Notes: generated from the sequence alone by a model not told the origin. A stretch of DNA of 64,000 nt from Narthecium ossifragum (GCA_963920575.1 OY986964.1:37354468-37418467); one strand, 5' to 3'; shown: positions 11,147-20,330, counted from the stretch's first letter. Program-made: numbers and translations.

Positions 11147-11768
11147 ATATGATCAGCATATATATTGTGTTAAGGAGTCAGATCCTTGGGAAGAGATCTG
11201 GACTTTTCCTTGAGGGTAAAGATTTCACCACGTGGTCATGTACATTGCACATGCCTCTCAATCGATAGATGTCTACTGATTCCTCAACTAATCCATCAGT
11301 ACTAAAGTGATGCATCTACTTCATGCCGACGATTGCCTACTAATAACGGAGGCATCTTTGGCCGAGGTAAAAAAAATCAACCAAATAAGATCTACTTCAT
11401 GTTGTTGTTGTTGTTGTGTTGTTATTGTTGTTGTTGTGGTTGGACCCACAAATAAGATGTAGTCATTTGAGTGTTATTTTTTCTTTCTTTCTCTTCTCTC
11501 GTGTTGAGTTGGTCAAGAAATATTTGAGATATAATATTCTTGTTTATTAGGTACGCATGGCAGATGAGAGTCTTATTATTTTAGTTGCCGCTACTCTTTC
11601 CCAGCTAGGTAGCTACAATTAATGGATAATTTCCAAGTGGACCTTGGAAAAACCGACGGCTGAGGAAACTGGTCATAAAAACTGATCGATCTTCAAAACC
11701 CTAGCGATATGCCTTCCTAATTCCTATTGCACCGACATGCACGCCCTCTTTATTATATATTCTCATCA
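11147..11768. other. UGT-array flank without a gene
   Basis: Continuation of the duplicated segment. 11147-11200 matches 23957-24010, and 11620-11777 matches 26340-26512. A GTT-rich microsatellite lies at about 11401-11440. No coding region was seen. Confidence 0.7.
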
Positions 11769-11777
11769 TAAAAACTA

Positions 11778-11937
11778 GGCCAAAATACACTTTAATATCC
11801 TGTAATTTCAGGGTTTGTCATTCTACTACCCTCATCTTTAAAAATCACATTATCATACCCTATAGTTTCCAAATGTTGCAATTTAGTCCTCGCCCTCAAA
11901 CGACGTTAGATTTCTCACGGAAAACCGGTCACGTGCG
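11778..11937 (+). repeat. Left TIR of the Pack-MULE
   Basis: Runs from GGCCAAAATACAC through AAATGTTGCAATTTAGT to AAAACCGGTCACGTGCG; the inner 45 bases are more diverged than the outer part. Confidence 0.88.
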
Positions 11938-12038
11938 ACGCACGTGACCGGTTGACTTGTTTTCACCCGTTCCCACGGGAGCTTTTCCTCTGGCACTAAG
12001 TACCACACAGCCGGCATCTTAGCTTTACCGACGTGGAG

Positions 12039-12449
12039 ATGGCCGCCGGGAAACTAGCCGGCATCTTAGCTATTCTTCTCCTAGATTTCATCGGGCTCAC
12101 CCCACCCACGTCGGCCGACCCGGAACCCGTCCTGGACTACTGCGTCCCCTGCCCTGGCTCGGTCCAGGTCGACCCACTCGGGCTCTCCTCTCTCCCATGC
12201 AAGAGCCCCTCCAATGTCACTGCCGGCGACTTCGTCTTCTCCGGGATCCGCACCCCGGGGAACTTCTCCTCCATGACCGGCTTCGCGGGCGTCTCGGTGA
12301 CCCCTACCCTGTTCCCCGGCCTCAACACGCTGGGGATGTCCTTCGTCCGGGCCGACTTCGAGCCGGGCGGGGTGAACCCGCCTCACTACCACCCGCGCGC
12401 CACCGAGACGGCGCTGGTGGTGGAGGGCGTGGTGTACTCGGGGAAATGA
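12039..12449 (+). pseudogene. Germin-like protein, 5' fragment captured by the Pack-MULE
   Basis: The ATG at 12039 opens a hydrophobic signal peptide (LAGILAILLLDFIGL), then DPEPVLDYCVP, the disulfide cysteines, GDFVFSGIRTPGN, and germin box 1 (GGVNPPHYHPRATE). It stops two codons after VVEGVVYSG, where the fragment is joined to unrelated sequence. Germin-like proteins are secreted cupins of about 210-220 residues that bind a metal through three His and one Glu spread over two boxes. This piece has only box 1, and Tyr sits where Thr is usual between the two histidines. The cupin barrel cannot be completed, so enzymatic function is unlikely. The start is chosen on the signal peptide; a GTG two codons upstream is in frame. 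Confidence 0.88.
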
Positions 12450-12676
12450 CGGCAGCGGCGACCTGCTTGGCGAGAGGACGACGGAGATCGGGGGCTAGGC
12501 GACGGCGACCTGCTTGGCGAGAGGACGACGGAGATCCAAGTCCCTCTTCCTCCTACTCTCTCCCTCTCTTCGATCTCTCTCCCCGCAGCCTCCACTCCTC
12601 CACCGCCCCCGCCACCTCCCCTTCAGCCGCCTCTCCCTCATCTCTCTCTCCATCTTGCGGATCTCTCTCTCCCTGA

Positions 12677-12919
12677 CGTGCACGTCGAGGGACTCGTAGT
12701 CGTTTTGCATGGTGTGGAACCAGAAGTTGAGGAAAGTGTGCATGCCTACGTTGCAGATCCGGTACCTGTAGGTCTTTCCGGCCTCCATCTCGAACAGCGG
12801 CGCCTGGTCATTGCCGGTGGCGTCCTTGCTTGTCTTGCCGTTCATGAGAACGCCGGTGGCCTTGTGCATGCCGACGGAGGGGAAGTAGAAGAAGGAGCCG
12901 ATCTGGTCCTTCACCTGGA
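12677..12919 (-). pseudogene. SKU5-similar (multicopper-oxidase-like) exon fragments
   Basis: The minus strand reads FQVKDQIGSFFYFPSVGMHK, then GVLMNGKTSK, then EAGKTYRYRICNVGM, then QNDYESLDVHV. All four belong, in this order, to the SKU5/SKS family of GPI-anchored or apoplastic multicopper-oxidase-like proteins. In a normal SKS protein they are separated by further sequence, so this is a mosaic with internal deletions rather than a clean exon. The frame continues into repeat-derived sequence on both sides. It is oriented opposite to the germin fragment, so a transcript started at the germin end would be antisense to SKS. Confidence 0.85.
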
Positions 12920-13120
12920 AGTGTAGCACAAAAACAGAGCTTCCGATCGGGCTTGGGGTGGAGGGAAGAGAAAGAGTCGCGGCACCACAAGCACAAGGCG
13001 GCGATGGAGGGATCCAAGCAATGCTGCTCGCGGTGGCGTAGGGCATGGCGGCTCCGGTGGCAGCAGTGTGGACGCCGGACCTCCCCCCAACCCCCGGGCG
13101 GTGCTCCCTCTCTCCCTCCC

Positions 13121-13121
<1 letters not shown>

Positions 13122-13162
<41 letters not shown>
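13122..13162. repeat. (CT)n microsatellite
   Basis: About 20 CT units inside the Pack-MULE, between the SKS fragment and the right TIR. Open frames crossing it are artefacts of the repeat. Confidence 0.95.
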
Positions 13163-13165
<3 letters not shown>

Positions 13166-13409
13166 TACGACAACTTCCTCGTTGGGTGGGGAGGACGCGG
13201 TGGACTTGCCACGATGGCTGCTCCGGTGGCAGCGGTGTTCGGAGGGTCTTCCCTCGCCGTCCAACGCCGGCGGTGTTCTCTCTCCCTCATCCCTCATGTA
13301 TCTCTCTCTCCCCACGTCAACGAAACTAGTCCAAATAGGGGAACTAGTCAAAATTGAGCACATGACGTCAGCCAAACTAGTCAAAATATGCGAAATCAGT
13401 CAAAATTGA

Positions 13410-13569
13410 GCATGTGACCGGTTTGCTGTGACTCAGCCTAACGGCGTCTGCTGAGTTGAACTAAATTGCAACATTTGGAAACTATAGGGTATGATAATGT
13501 GATTTTTAAAGATGAGGATAGTAGAATGACAAACCCTGAAACTACAGGGTATTAAAGTGTATTTTGGCC
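13410..13569 (-). repeat. Right TIR of the Pack-MULE
   Basis: Reverse complement of 11778-11937. It runs from CATGTGACCGGTTTGC to TATTTTGGCC and is followed by TSD TAAAAACTA. Confidence 0.88.
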
Positions 13570-13578
13570 TAAAAACTA

Positions 13579-13764
13579 TAACTGAAGTCAATAGACCTAT
13601 TTAAGACTTCCATTTTGTTATGAACCATTCAGATCAGTCTCCTAGCTAATATATAGTAGAGGAAGGAGATTTTGCCAACTATTTTAAACATTAATTAGTT
13701 GGACTAAATTAAGTTGCATGAAATAGAACAAAGTAAAAGTCGTTTCATGGAGTGCCCTCGAACC
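13579..13764. other. Duplicated FLA 3' flank
   Basis: This matches the sequence just downstream of the fasciclin-like gene (about 26513-26700), including the ACTGAAGTCAATAGACCTAT and TAATTAGTTGGACTAAATTA phrases. It is followed by the LINE-tail insertion, and the homology resumes at 13929-13942. Confidence 0.8.
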
Positions 13765-13918
13765 GGGGTTTTTTGTTTTTTTTTTGATGAGTTGAGCCCA
13801 AAGGCTAGGTAACAGATGCTTACAACATACTCTAAAATAAGTCCCGGTCGTCCTCATAAGACCATACAAAAGACGCCCTAGTACGACGACAGTACCAAGC
13901 AACTCCATCAGCTGGACA
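13765..13918 (-). mobile_element. 5'-truncated LINE tail
   Basis: The plus strand shows a T-rich start (GGGGTTTTTTG then ten T) followed by the complement of GCCTTTGGGCTCAACTCATC, typical of plant L1-type 3' ends with an A tail. A 10-bp TSD, CCCTCGAACC, flanks it (13755-13764 and 13919-13928). The corresponding site near 26690 has no insertion. Only about 150 bases of the element are present. Confidence 0.75.
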
Positions 13919-13957
13919 CCCTCGAACCAGCTACAGGAGCGTTAAACTCGAGACCGA

Positions 13958-14107
13958 ATGCACAACAGGGGATGGAAGTCGGTGTACTGCGTGACCAGAC
14001 GTGATGCGTTCCGTGGGACTGCGCCGATCAACCTCACCGACCGGCTCCACCAGGTGCTCCGGTGGGCCACCGGCTCTGTTGAGATCTTCTTCTCCCGCAA
14101 CAACGCC
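13958..14107 (+). pseudogene. Cellulose synthase-like D (CslD) fragment
   Basis: Fifty codons read [18 protein letters not shown], then [18 protein letters not shown], then [14 protein letters not shown], a close match to the conserved catalytic region of CslD glycan synthases, including the QxxRW motif (QVLRW). Full CslD proteins exceed 1000 residues. Neither upstream nor downstream CslD sequence is present. The fragment begins where homology to the FLA 3' flank ends (about 13942), so it marks a rearrangement breakpoint or a lost carrier element. It is too short to function. Confidence 0.85.
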
Positions 14108-14800
14108 ATAAAATGCTCGTTAGCCATTTTATGAGCCGTGGCGTCAACAGTGTGATTTTGAGGAATTTTTTTCCTTGTAGATGAACTGGGAATCAATTTA
14201 TTAACAGTCCAGTTTTATTGAACCTCATCCGATGCTTCAAATCATTAATAAAATGTTGATTGAGATTCAGATGTTAGAGATTTAAACCGTTCTATGAAAA
14301 CGTCCAACGGGATTCAATCCTGACCGTCCATTCAAACAGACGGCCAGATACGCTACAGCATGTCCCCGGATGCATGTTTTTATTTAACTGTATTTGATCT
14401 GAGATTATATATGAGCACATCGTTACTCGTACCATGGTCTGCATGAGCCACGAGCACCAATTACTTGATATATGAGCACATCGTTACTCGTACCATTGTC
14501 TGCATGAGCCACGAGCACCAATTAATTGATATGAGTCACCTACTCTTTTTAATAGAACCTAGATCTGAACTAGATCTCTGGCTGGCCACCATAATAAAAC
14601 CTAGCTAGTTACGTAATCATCATCAATAATGGCGGACCCAGCCTCTCTCCTAAGGGGGCAGGGAGGAAGGGTCAGGGTGCAGGGCCTCTTGGGGGGGGGG
14701 GGGGGGGGGGGTGGGCCAGGCCCCTCTGGTTTGTGAATGGATCCGCCTCATCATCATCAGCAAAGCACAGCAAAGCAAAGCAAAGCAAAGCAAGAAACTA
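14108..14800. other. Intergenic, with a 61-bp direct duplication
   Basis: GAGCACATCGTTACTCGTAC occurs at about 14412 and 14473 as part of a 61-bp duplication (14408-14530). 14557-14620 (GATCTGAACTAGATCTCTGG) matches the upstream part of the next UGT unit at 24045. 14631-14747 starts GGCGGACCCA and ends with the near-inverse TGGATCCGCC around a G run, so it may be a small TIR element. An AAAGC repeat lies at 14760-14793. No gene seen. Confidence 0.6.
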
Positions 14801-14980
14801 TCTATCTTATAAGATCCAAAGATAGTTATTGGCTTTGTCTTGCTGTCACCTGTTATCTTACGTGGAATTCTATGTGGTGTCCTATGTGGCTCTAGATGGT
14901 TGGTTAGAGGTAATAGAGGTGGTTGGTTAGAGGTAATGGAGGTGGGTGGTTACCCGTGCCAGGTGTATGGTTCCCACTAG
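14801..14980 (+). mobile_element. Small Helitron (copy C) with an empty site in the window
   Basis: Begins TCTATCTTATAAGATCCAAA after A and ends CCCACTAG before T, with a weak 3' hairpin region (CCCGTGCCAGGTGTATGG). The homologous segment at 24125-24150 reads CAAGAAACTATTATATTG with nothing between the flanks, consistent with insertion at AT without a target duplication. It lies about 280 bases upstream of the second UGT ATG. Confidence 0.72.
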
Positions 14981-15257
14981 TTTATATATATTGAGCATGC
15001 TTCTATGCTTAATATAAGGGTATTATTTTTTATTATAATGTTTTTCACATAAAAGATTTTTAATTGCAATACCCTGTATATATCTTATCTTAACTATCAC
15101 CTGCATGAAATTAATGTTAGCTATTTAATTATTAGAGAAAGGAAGAGTTTAAAATGGTAGAAAGACGAGCCGGCTAACTTCAGTCTCCACAGTACCACAC
15201 ACACAACTAGGCTACTACCTAAGCTAGCTCCAGTACTCCGGTCATTGACATCCATCC

Positions 15258-16805
15258 ATGGCCTCCTGTGATGAAGCAGCGGCAGCAGCTCCATCGGACT
15301 CGGAGCAGAACCAGAAGCAGCAGCAGCAGCAGCTCCTTCGTGTGTTGTTCATCCCAATCTTGGCCACCGGCCACATGCTGCCCATGTTCGACATCGCCAC
15401 CCTCTTTGCAGACCGCGGCGTGGCAGCCACTGTCATCACCACCAACGGAAACGCCGCCCGCGTCCCTCCAAGCCTCCCTGTGCTTCTCGTCCCATTCCCC
15501 TCAGCCGCCTGCGGCCTTCCCCTAGGCTGCGAAGACAGTGCCTCCGCCATCGCCGCCGATCCGTCCGGCGGCCTTCACAAGTTATACCAAGGTATCAACC
15601 TCCTCCAGGCCCCCATCCGACGCCTGATTCATGACCACCGCCCCGACTGCATCGTCTCCGACACCCAGTTCCCTTGGACCTCCGACATCGCTGCCGAGCT
15701 CGGGATCCCTCGCTTTGTTTTCAATCCAGACTCCGCCTTTTCCACAGCCGTATCCGACGCCGTCGAGTTTTCCCGGGTGTATGCAGACGTGGCCGGTGAC
15801 GCCGAGCCATTCGAAGTCCCGATCCCTGCACCGGGCACGGGCCCGGCCGGAAACCTCCCTATAAATAGTATCAAACTCACAAAGTTAGAGCTGTCCTTAA
15901 CCTTCAAGTACCCTTTTATCCTCGAGGTGTTCAGAAATGCCCTTGAACGTAGCCATGGTTACATTTTGAACACCTTTGAGGAGCTCGAGGGGCCTTACGT
16001 GCCTCTTTGCCGGCAAGTGAGGAAGAGTGTCTGGTGCATTGGGCCAGTGCACCTCTGCCACCGCCCCCACGCCGATCTAGCCGCCAGAGGAGGAGGATCA
16101 GGAGGAGGAGGAGGGGCGGCCGGCGCCAGTGAGATACTAGCGTGGCTGGATTCCAAGGAAGTTGGTTCGGTGCTCTACGTTTCCTTCGGCAGCTGCGCTA
16201 GCATGAGCAACGCGCAGCTGCACGAGATAGCCAAGGGGATCGAGGCTGCCGGAAGGCCCTTCTTGTGGGTGGTTCGTGGAGGGAACGGGGGTTTAGAGAC
16301 GATTGCGGAGTGGATGCCGGAGGGGTTCGAGGAGAGGATGGAAGAAAAGGGTATGGTGATCAAAGGGTGGGCGCCACAGGTGGTGATATTGCGCCATGCG
16401 GCGGTCGGAGGGTTCTTGTCGCACTGCGGGTGGAACTCGGTTATGGAGGCCACGGCGGCCGGGGTGCCGATGGCTGTTTGGCCCATGGAGAATGACCAGT
16501 TCATGATCGAGAGGTTGATGGTGGAGGTCGCGGGGACCGGCATCAGGTTTACAGCTCCAGCAAGATTGGCCGGGGGAGCGGTGGTGGAAGGGGAGGAGGT
16601 GAGGAAGGCAATCGATAAGTTGATGGCGGAGGGAGATGAGGAGGGGATAGCGGTGCGTAGGCGGGCCAAGGAGTATGGAGCGGCGGCCAAGGCGGCCATG
16701 GCGGAGGGTGGTTCCTCATATGACAATCTCAGCAAGCTGATCGAAGAGCTTACGACCATGACTGAGGAGAGGAAGAAAAAGAATTATCAGCAGGAAACTA
16801 ATTAA
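15258..16805 (+). CDS. UDP-glycosyltransferase, UGT73-like (copy 2)
   Basis: Intact single-exon paralogue of the 2391-3908 gene, 515 residues. The catalytic pair is H39 (TGHMLPMFD) and D135 (CIVSD). The PSPG box is about 371-414 (WAPQ...HCGWNS...ENDQ), and a Gly-rich linker separates the domains. The N-terminus has a Gln run from (CAG)n at 15317-15333. The acceptor-binding N-terminal half differs clearly from copy 1, including a longer PAPGTGPAGN segment around residue 195, so acceptor specificity may have diverged. The donor half and the 3' flank are almost identical to copy 1. The C-terminal tail differs (KKKNYQQETN against KKKELSAGN) because one A is missing from the final A run. Upstream lie a Helitron and a distinct promoter, so expression may differ from copy 1. 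Confidence 0.93.
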   Translation: MASCDEAAAAAPSDSEQNQKQQQQQLLRVLFIPILATGHMLPMFDIATLFADRGVAATVITTNGNAARVPPSLPVLLVPFPSAACGLPLGCEDSASAIAADPSGGLHKLYQGINLLQAPIRRLIHDHRPDCIVSDTQFPWTSDIAAELGIPRFVFNPDSAFSTAVSDAVEFSRVYADVAGDAEPFEVPIPAPGTGPAGNLPINSIKLTKLELSLTFKYPFILEVFRNALERSHGYILNTFEELEGPYVPLCRQVRKSVWCIGPVHLCHRPHADLAARGGGSGGGGGAAGASEILAWLDSKEVGSVLYVSFGSCASMSNAQLHEIAKGIEAAGRPFLWVVRGGNGGLETIAEWMPEGFEERMEEKGMVIKGWAPQVVILRHAAVGGFLSHCGWNSVMEATAAGVPMAVWPMENDQFMIERLMVEVAGTGIRFTAPARLAGGAVVEGEEVRKAIDKLMAEGDEEGIAVRRRAKEYGAAAKAAMAEGGSSYDNLSKLIEELTTMTEERKKKNYQQETN

Positions 16806-17394
16806 ATAAGGCCGTGAAGAAGTCAACTTGCATGTGACTATGTGAGTGGTACTTAATTATTCGATAGGGAAATGCATGCATGCATCAAGAGCTGGCCTCC
16901 TCGTCATCTTATGTAATGTTTCATGAGTACGTAGTGTTGAAGAATAATAAGGATCCTCTCTCTCTATCGATCTCTCTCTGTCTCTTGTTCAGAGGAGGGA
17001 GATCAAGAGAGGAGAGGATAAAGTAGGTACGTCATCAGCTTTGTTTGCTTTAATTAGTCCTTGATTTGAGTTGGTCTAGGATTTGAGACTTCTTAATTTG
17101 CCAGCTTATTTGGATTCTTGCTTAGTGCCGCTGCTCATTCCCCAGCTATTAATGCTTGAATATGAGACTTGGTTTGCATGCTCATGTAGTTCCTGGGAGA
17201 TTTTTGGGCGCTACTCTCTTAGCTAGCTTATTTAATTTAATTTGTCAGAAACTGAATAATATCATCACAGCATATCATGTCTTATTTCTAGATAAAGCTT
17301 TTTCATGCAATCAAGGATATATATCTCGATGTTTGATGGCAATCAGACACTCATCTAACTTATGTTTAAGATGTGTGATCGATGCAACAAGTAG
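16806..17394. other. UGT copy 2 3' flank
   Basis: Nearly identical to 3909-4545 downstream of copy 1, apart from small indels and a shorter TA run. The homology is broken at 17405 by the VTE3-carrying insertion and resumes at 21838. Confidence 0.85.
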
Positions 17395-17659
17395 TTTAAT
17401 TAGCAGGAAATCGCTGAATAGTCCATTCGGGACAACTTATCTCCTCTCTAGTCCAATTAAATTTTTTTAAATCATTTAGTCTCTTTTTGGATAGCTGTAA
17501 TTTTTTATTGGGTTAATTGGTGATATACCCAACTTAGTGACCTTTTTCATCCCAAAACACTATTAAAAATCTATTTAATAAAAAACCCATCTAATAGAGC
17601 GGAGTGTTCTACGTGCTCTTAAATTATATTCTGACAATAATATAGAAGAAAAACTTCAC

Positions 17660-18195
17660 CTGCCAGCGGAAACATATCTGTCGGCGGACTCGGTGGGGAA
17701 CGGAAGATCCTCGGCGTCGCCCTCAACAAAGGTGCACTCCTTCGGCTCCTCCTTGGCCTTGGCCTTGGCCAGCTGGTGCGGCGACTGGTCGAGGATGGTC
17801 ACATTCTTAGGCTTGATAGTCTTGATGATCCCCAGAGTGGTGAAGCCGGTGCCGCCTCCGACGTCCACAACCTTGAACCCGGAGTTCCAGAGTTCGGCGG
17901 GCTCGAGGGCCTCGTCGCACATGTCCTCGGTCCAGTGGCAGGGGTTGACGACGTGGTCGTAGACGATGGAGAGGAACCTGTAGAACCAGAAGGCCTCCTT
18001 CTTGTGCTGGATGAATCTAGGCTGGGACGTAGGCCTGGCTGAGGAGGAGAGGCTGCAGCATCTTGGTGGCGCCATGGCTCTGGCTCTTGGGTTGCCATTG
18101 GTGGGCAACAAAGCCAACTTAGGGAGGGTCATGCCATGAAGAGAGGAATCCATGAATCCCAAGCCATTGGCACCATTGAGCATGTAGGAGGCCAT
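17660..18195 (-). pseudogene. MPBQ/MSBQ methyltransferase (VTE3/APG1-like), exon 1 only
   Basis: The normal enzyme methylates 2-methyl-6-phytyl- and 2-methyl-6-solanesyl-benzoquinol at the inner plastid envelope, for tocopherol and plastoquinone synthesis. Here the minus strand encodes a Ser/Arg-rich transit peptide, FIQHKKEAFWFYRFLS, YDHVVNP, the SAM-binding motif VVDVGGGTGFTTLG, then ILDQSPHQLAKAK, EGDAEDLPFPT and ADRYVSAG. It ends at a good donor (GCAG|GTGAAG at 17660/17659). That gives about 178 of roughly 340 residues; the remaining exons and C-terminal envelope anchor are absent, and only about 250 bases remain before the element edge. Cys replaces residues usually Gly and Arg in NPCHWTEDMCDEA. 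The 5' leader and presumed promoter are present, so it may be transcribed, but it cannot make the enzyme. It is probably a captured copy. Confidence 0.85.
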
Positions 18196-18359
18196 GGAAT
18201 GATTAATGATTCAAAAGTACCCAGACCAAGAAACAAGGAATTTCTCTACAAAGTTGAGGAAAAACACAAACATTCCTTAGCTAGCTAGATTCTGTGAAGA
18301 TCTAGTCTAAAGAGTTGAGCAAAGAAGAGGATGAGGAGATGGGTTTTTCTTTTGTTTAT

Positions 18360-19085
18360 GATGGGTTTCATTTTTATCATTGATAAAAATGGGAATCACA
18401 GGACTCATGCATCCCATTTTTATCATTGATGAAAATGAGAATAAAAAAGTCATGCATTCCATTTTTATCATTGACAAAAATGACTTTAATCATTGATAAA
18501 ACTGGGAATCACAACACTCATGCATCCCATTTTAATTATTGATAAAAATGAGAATCCCATTTTTATCATTTTTATCAATGATAAAAATGGGAATCAAAAA
18601 GTCATGCATCCCATTTTTATCATTGATGAAAATGAGAATGCCATTTTCATCATTGATAAAAATGAGAATAAAAGTCATTCATCCCATTTTTATCATTCCG
18701 AGAATGATGAAAATGGATTTTTATCATTCCGAGAATTTCATTTTTATCATTCCGATGATGATAAAAATTCATTTTTATCATTCTAAGCATTTCATTTTTA
18801 TTATTCCGAGAATGATAAAAATAAAAATGATTTTTTATCATTCCGAGACATTCCTAGAATTTCATTTTTATCATTCCGAGAATGATAAAAAATAATTTTT
18901 ATCATTCCAAGAATTTGATTTTTATCATTCCGAAAATGATAAAAATTCATTTTTATCATTCCGAGAATTTTATTTTTATCATTCCGAGACATTCCGAGAA
19001 TTTCATTTTTATCATTCCGGGAATTTTATTTTTATCATTCCGAGAATGATAAAAATGAATTTTTATCATTTTTATCATGAAAAAA
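18360..19085. repeat. Palindromic minisatellite of ATTTTTATCATT units
   Basis: About 30 occurrences of TTTTTATCATT or its complement AATGATAAAAA alternate in both orientations, spaced by short links such as CCGAGAATT or GATGCATCCC. Many adjacent pairs form perfect hairpins (CATTTTTATCATT...AATGATAAAAATG). The left third uses the link TGATAAAAATGGGAATC and the right two thirds the link CATTCCGAGAATG. Open frames on both strands in this block are by-products. Confidence 0.85.
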
Positions 19086-19479
19086 ATTCTCATGCTGATT
19101 TGGTGGGGCCTGGGATCGCCGGCGCACATGAAGACCCAAAGTTCATGGATGGAGAGAAAACAAAGTTTCTTGAGGAAGTGATATTCCAGAAATGACTTTA
19201 GCACGGGCATGCCTATTGATTTTGAATTTACACGATGCATGTAAATATGTTTCTATATAATGCTCCAGATAATATTTTTCTTGGTTTTAAGTAGATAAGC
19301 CAGCAAATACTAACATGTAAAATAGTGGGGGTGCTTGATGAGACAATGAACTGACAGAGTAGAGCAACCTCTTTCAAATATCAAACAAGTAACCAGAGAC
19401 TAATATAATACAATCACTTTTAATTTGGAGTAGGATGTAAAGAGTGAACATGGGAATACCATGATCACCAGTCCAGTAT

Positions 19480-20330
19480 TTAGATCTCTCAGGCCATGCC
19501 ATTTGTGCTAGCTCCAATCAGGATCGACATTTTTCCATCCAATTTTTCAAACGAGGTTCAAGTTTCAACCCCAAAAGTAATTTTCTCTTTTTTAATCCGG
19601 ACAGTCCGTGGCTCTGCGTCCGCCTCCTTCTCCTCCTCGAGCTCCTCTTCACCAGTGGTGTCTCCTCCAGTCCTTCTCCTTCACCGAGTGTCCGAAGAGG
19701 TCGGTCGTCGATGGTGGTGCCTCTAGTCCTCCTCCGCCTTCTTCGGCTCCGGCCAAGCCGCCAAGCCTTCCGCGATCTCCTCTTCACCGCCTTGACGCCC
19801 TCGCCCACCTCTCTGACGTCATCGTCTTCGAGGAGAGGACCAGTCCTCCTCCTTTGCCGTCTCCGGCCAAGCCGGCAAGCCCTTCGTGAGATCCTCTTTA
19901 TTGCCCTCGACGCTTTCGGCCACCTCTTTGGGTCTCCGACATTATCCTCTTCAAGGACACCCTCTCAGGCAGCAAACCCCCACGGCCTCCCCAACCTCCG
20001 CTGCGACCGACGGAGCCCCCACGCTGCCGGTCCAACCTCCTGAAGACCCTCAAACGGCCACGGGACCTCCTCCCTTGAGGTTTCCTCGCCGATCCCGGAC
20101 CCGATGACTTCTGATTCGCATTCAATCTCTTCCTCCCAAGCATCACCGTCGTTGACTACCTAGCTGAATTCGCCGCTCCTCTCCCAAATCGGCCTCCGCA
20201 AATCGCTTCCCTAGCCTCGGACGACTTCTCTTCCACCAGGCCCCGCCTCCGATGAGCCTTCCTCGTCGGCGATCGGCAGTGGAGTCACGACGGGGACGGG
20301 TTTTCGTACGAACGAATAAAAGTGTGAAAA
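19480..20330. other. GC-rich block inside the 4.4-kb insertion
   Basis: Pro/Ser-rich frames run on both strands but none matches a family I know, and none has convincing gene structure. Near-duplicate phrases (CTTCGAGGAGAGGACCAG and CTCCGGCCAAGCCG repeated) show internal duplication. It is most likely derived from a captured exon or 5' region that has decayed. Confidence 0.4.

Larger units (their letters stand above)
11778..13569. mobile_element. Pack-MULE carrying two plant gene fragments
   Basis: Termini are GGCCAAAATACACTTTAATA (left) and its inverted copy on the right. TIRs are about 160 bp (11778-11937 and 13410-13569); the outer 115 bp are almost identical. A 9-bp TSD, TAAAAACTA, flanks the element (11769-11777 and 13570-13578). 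The homologous segment at 26340-26720 lacks the element and has a single site, TAAAAATTA (26504-26512). TIR length and 9-bp TSD fit Mutator-like elements. There is no transposase. The cargo is the 5' part of a germin-like gene on plus and exon pieces of an SKU5-like gene on minus. Between them is a direct duplication with GACCTGCTTGGCGAGAGGAC copies at about 12460 and 12507. Confidence 0.92.

Noticed and set aside
12495..13384. A long minus-strand protein of about 180 residues over the SKS fragment
   Set aside because: Only 12677-12919 matches SKS; the rest of the frame is Arg/Glu repeat-derived sequence.
18360..19085. CRISPR-like regularly spaced repeats
   Set aside because: Units are palindromic, irregularly spaced and in a plant nuclear context; no unique spacers or cas genes. 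It is a minisatellite.
19480..20330. A captured gene in the GC-rich middle of the 4.4-kb insertion
   Set aside because: Frames are Pro/Ser-rich on both strands, with no motif or splice pattern that I can connect to a family.
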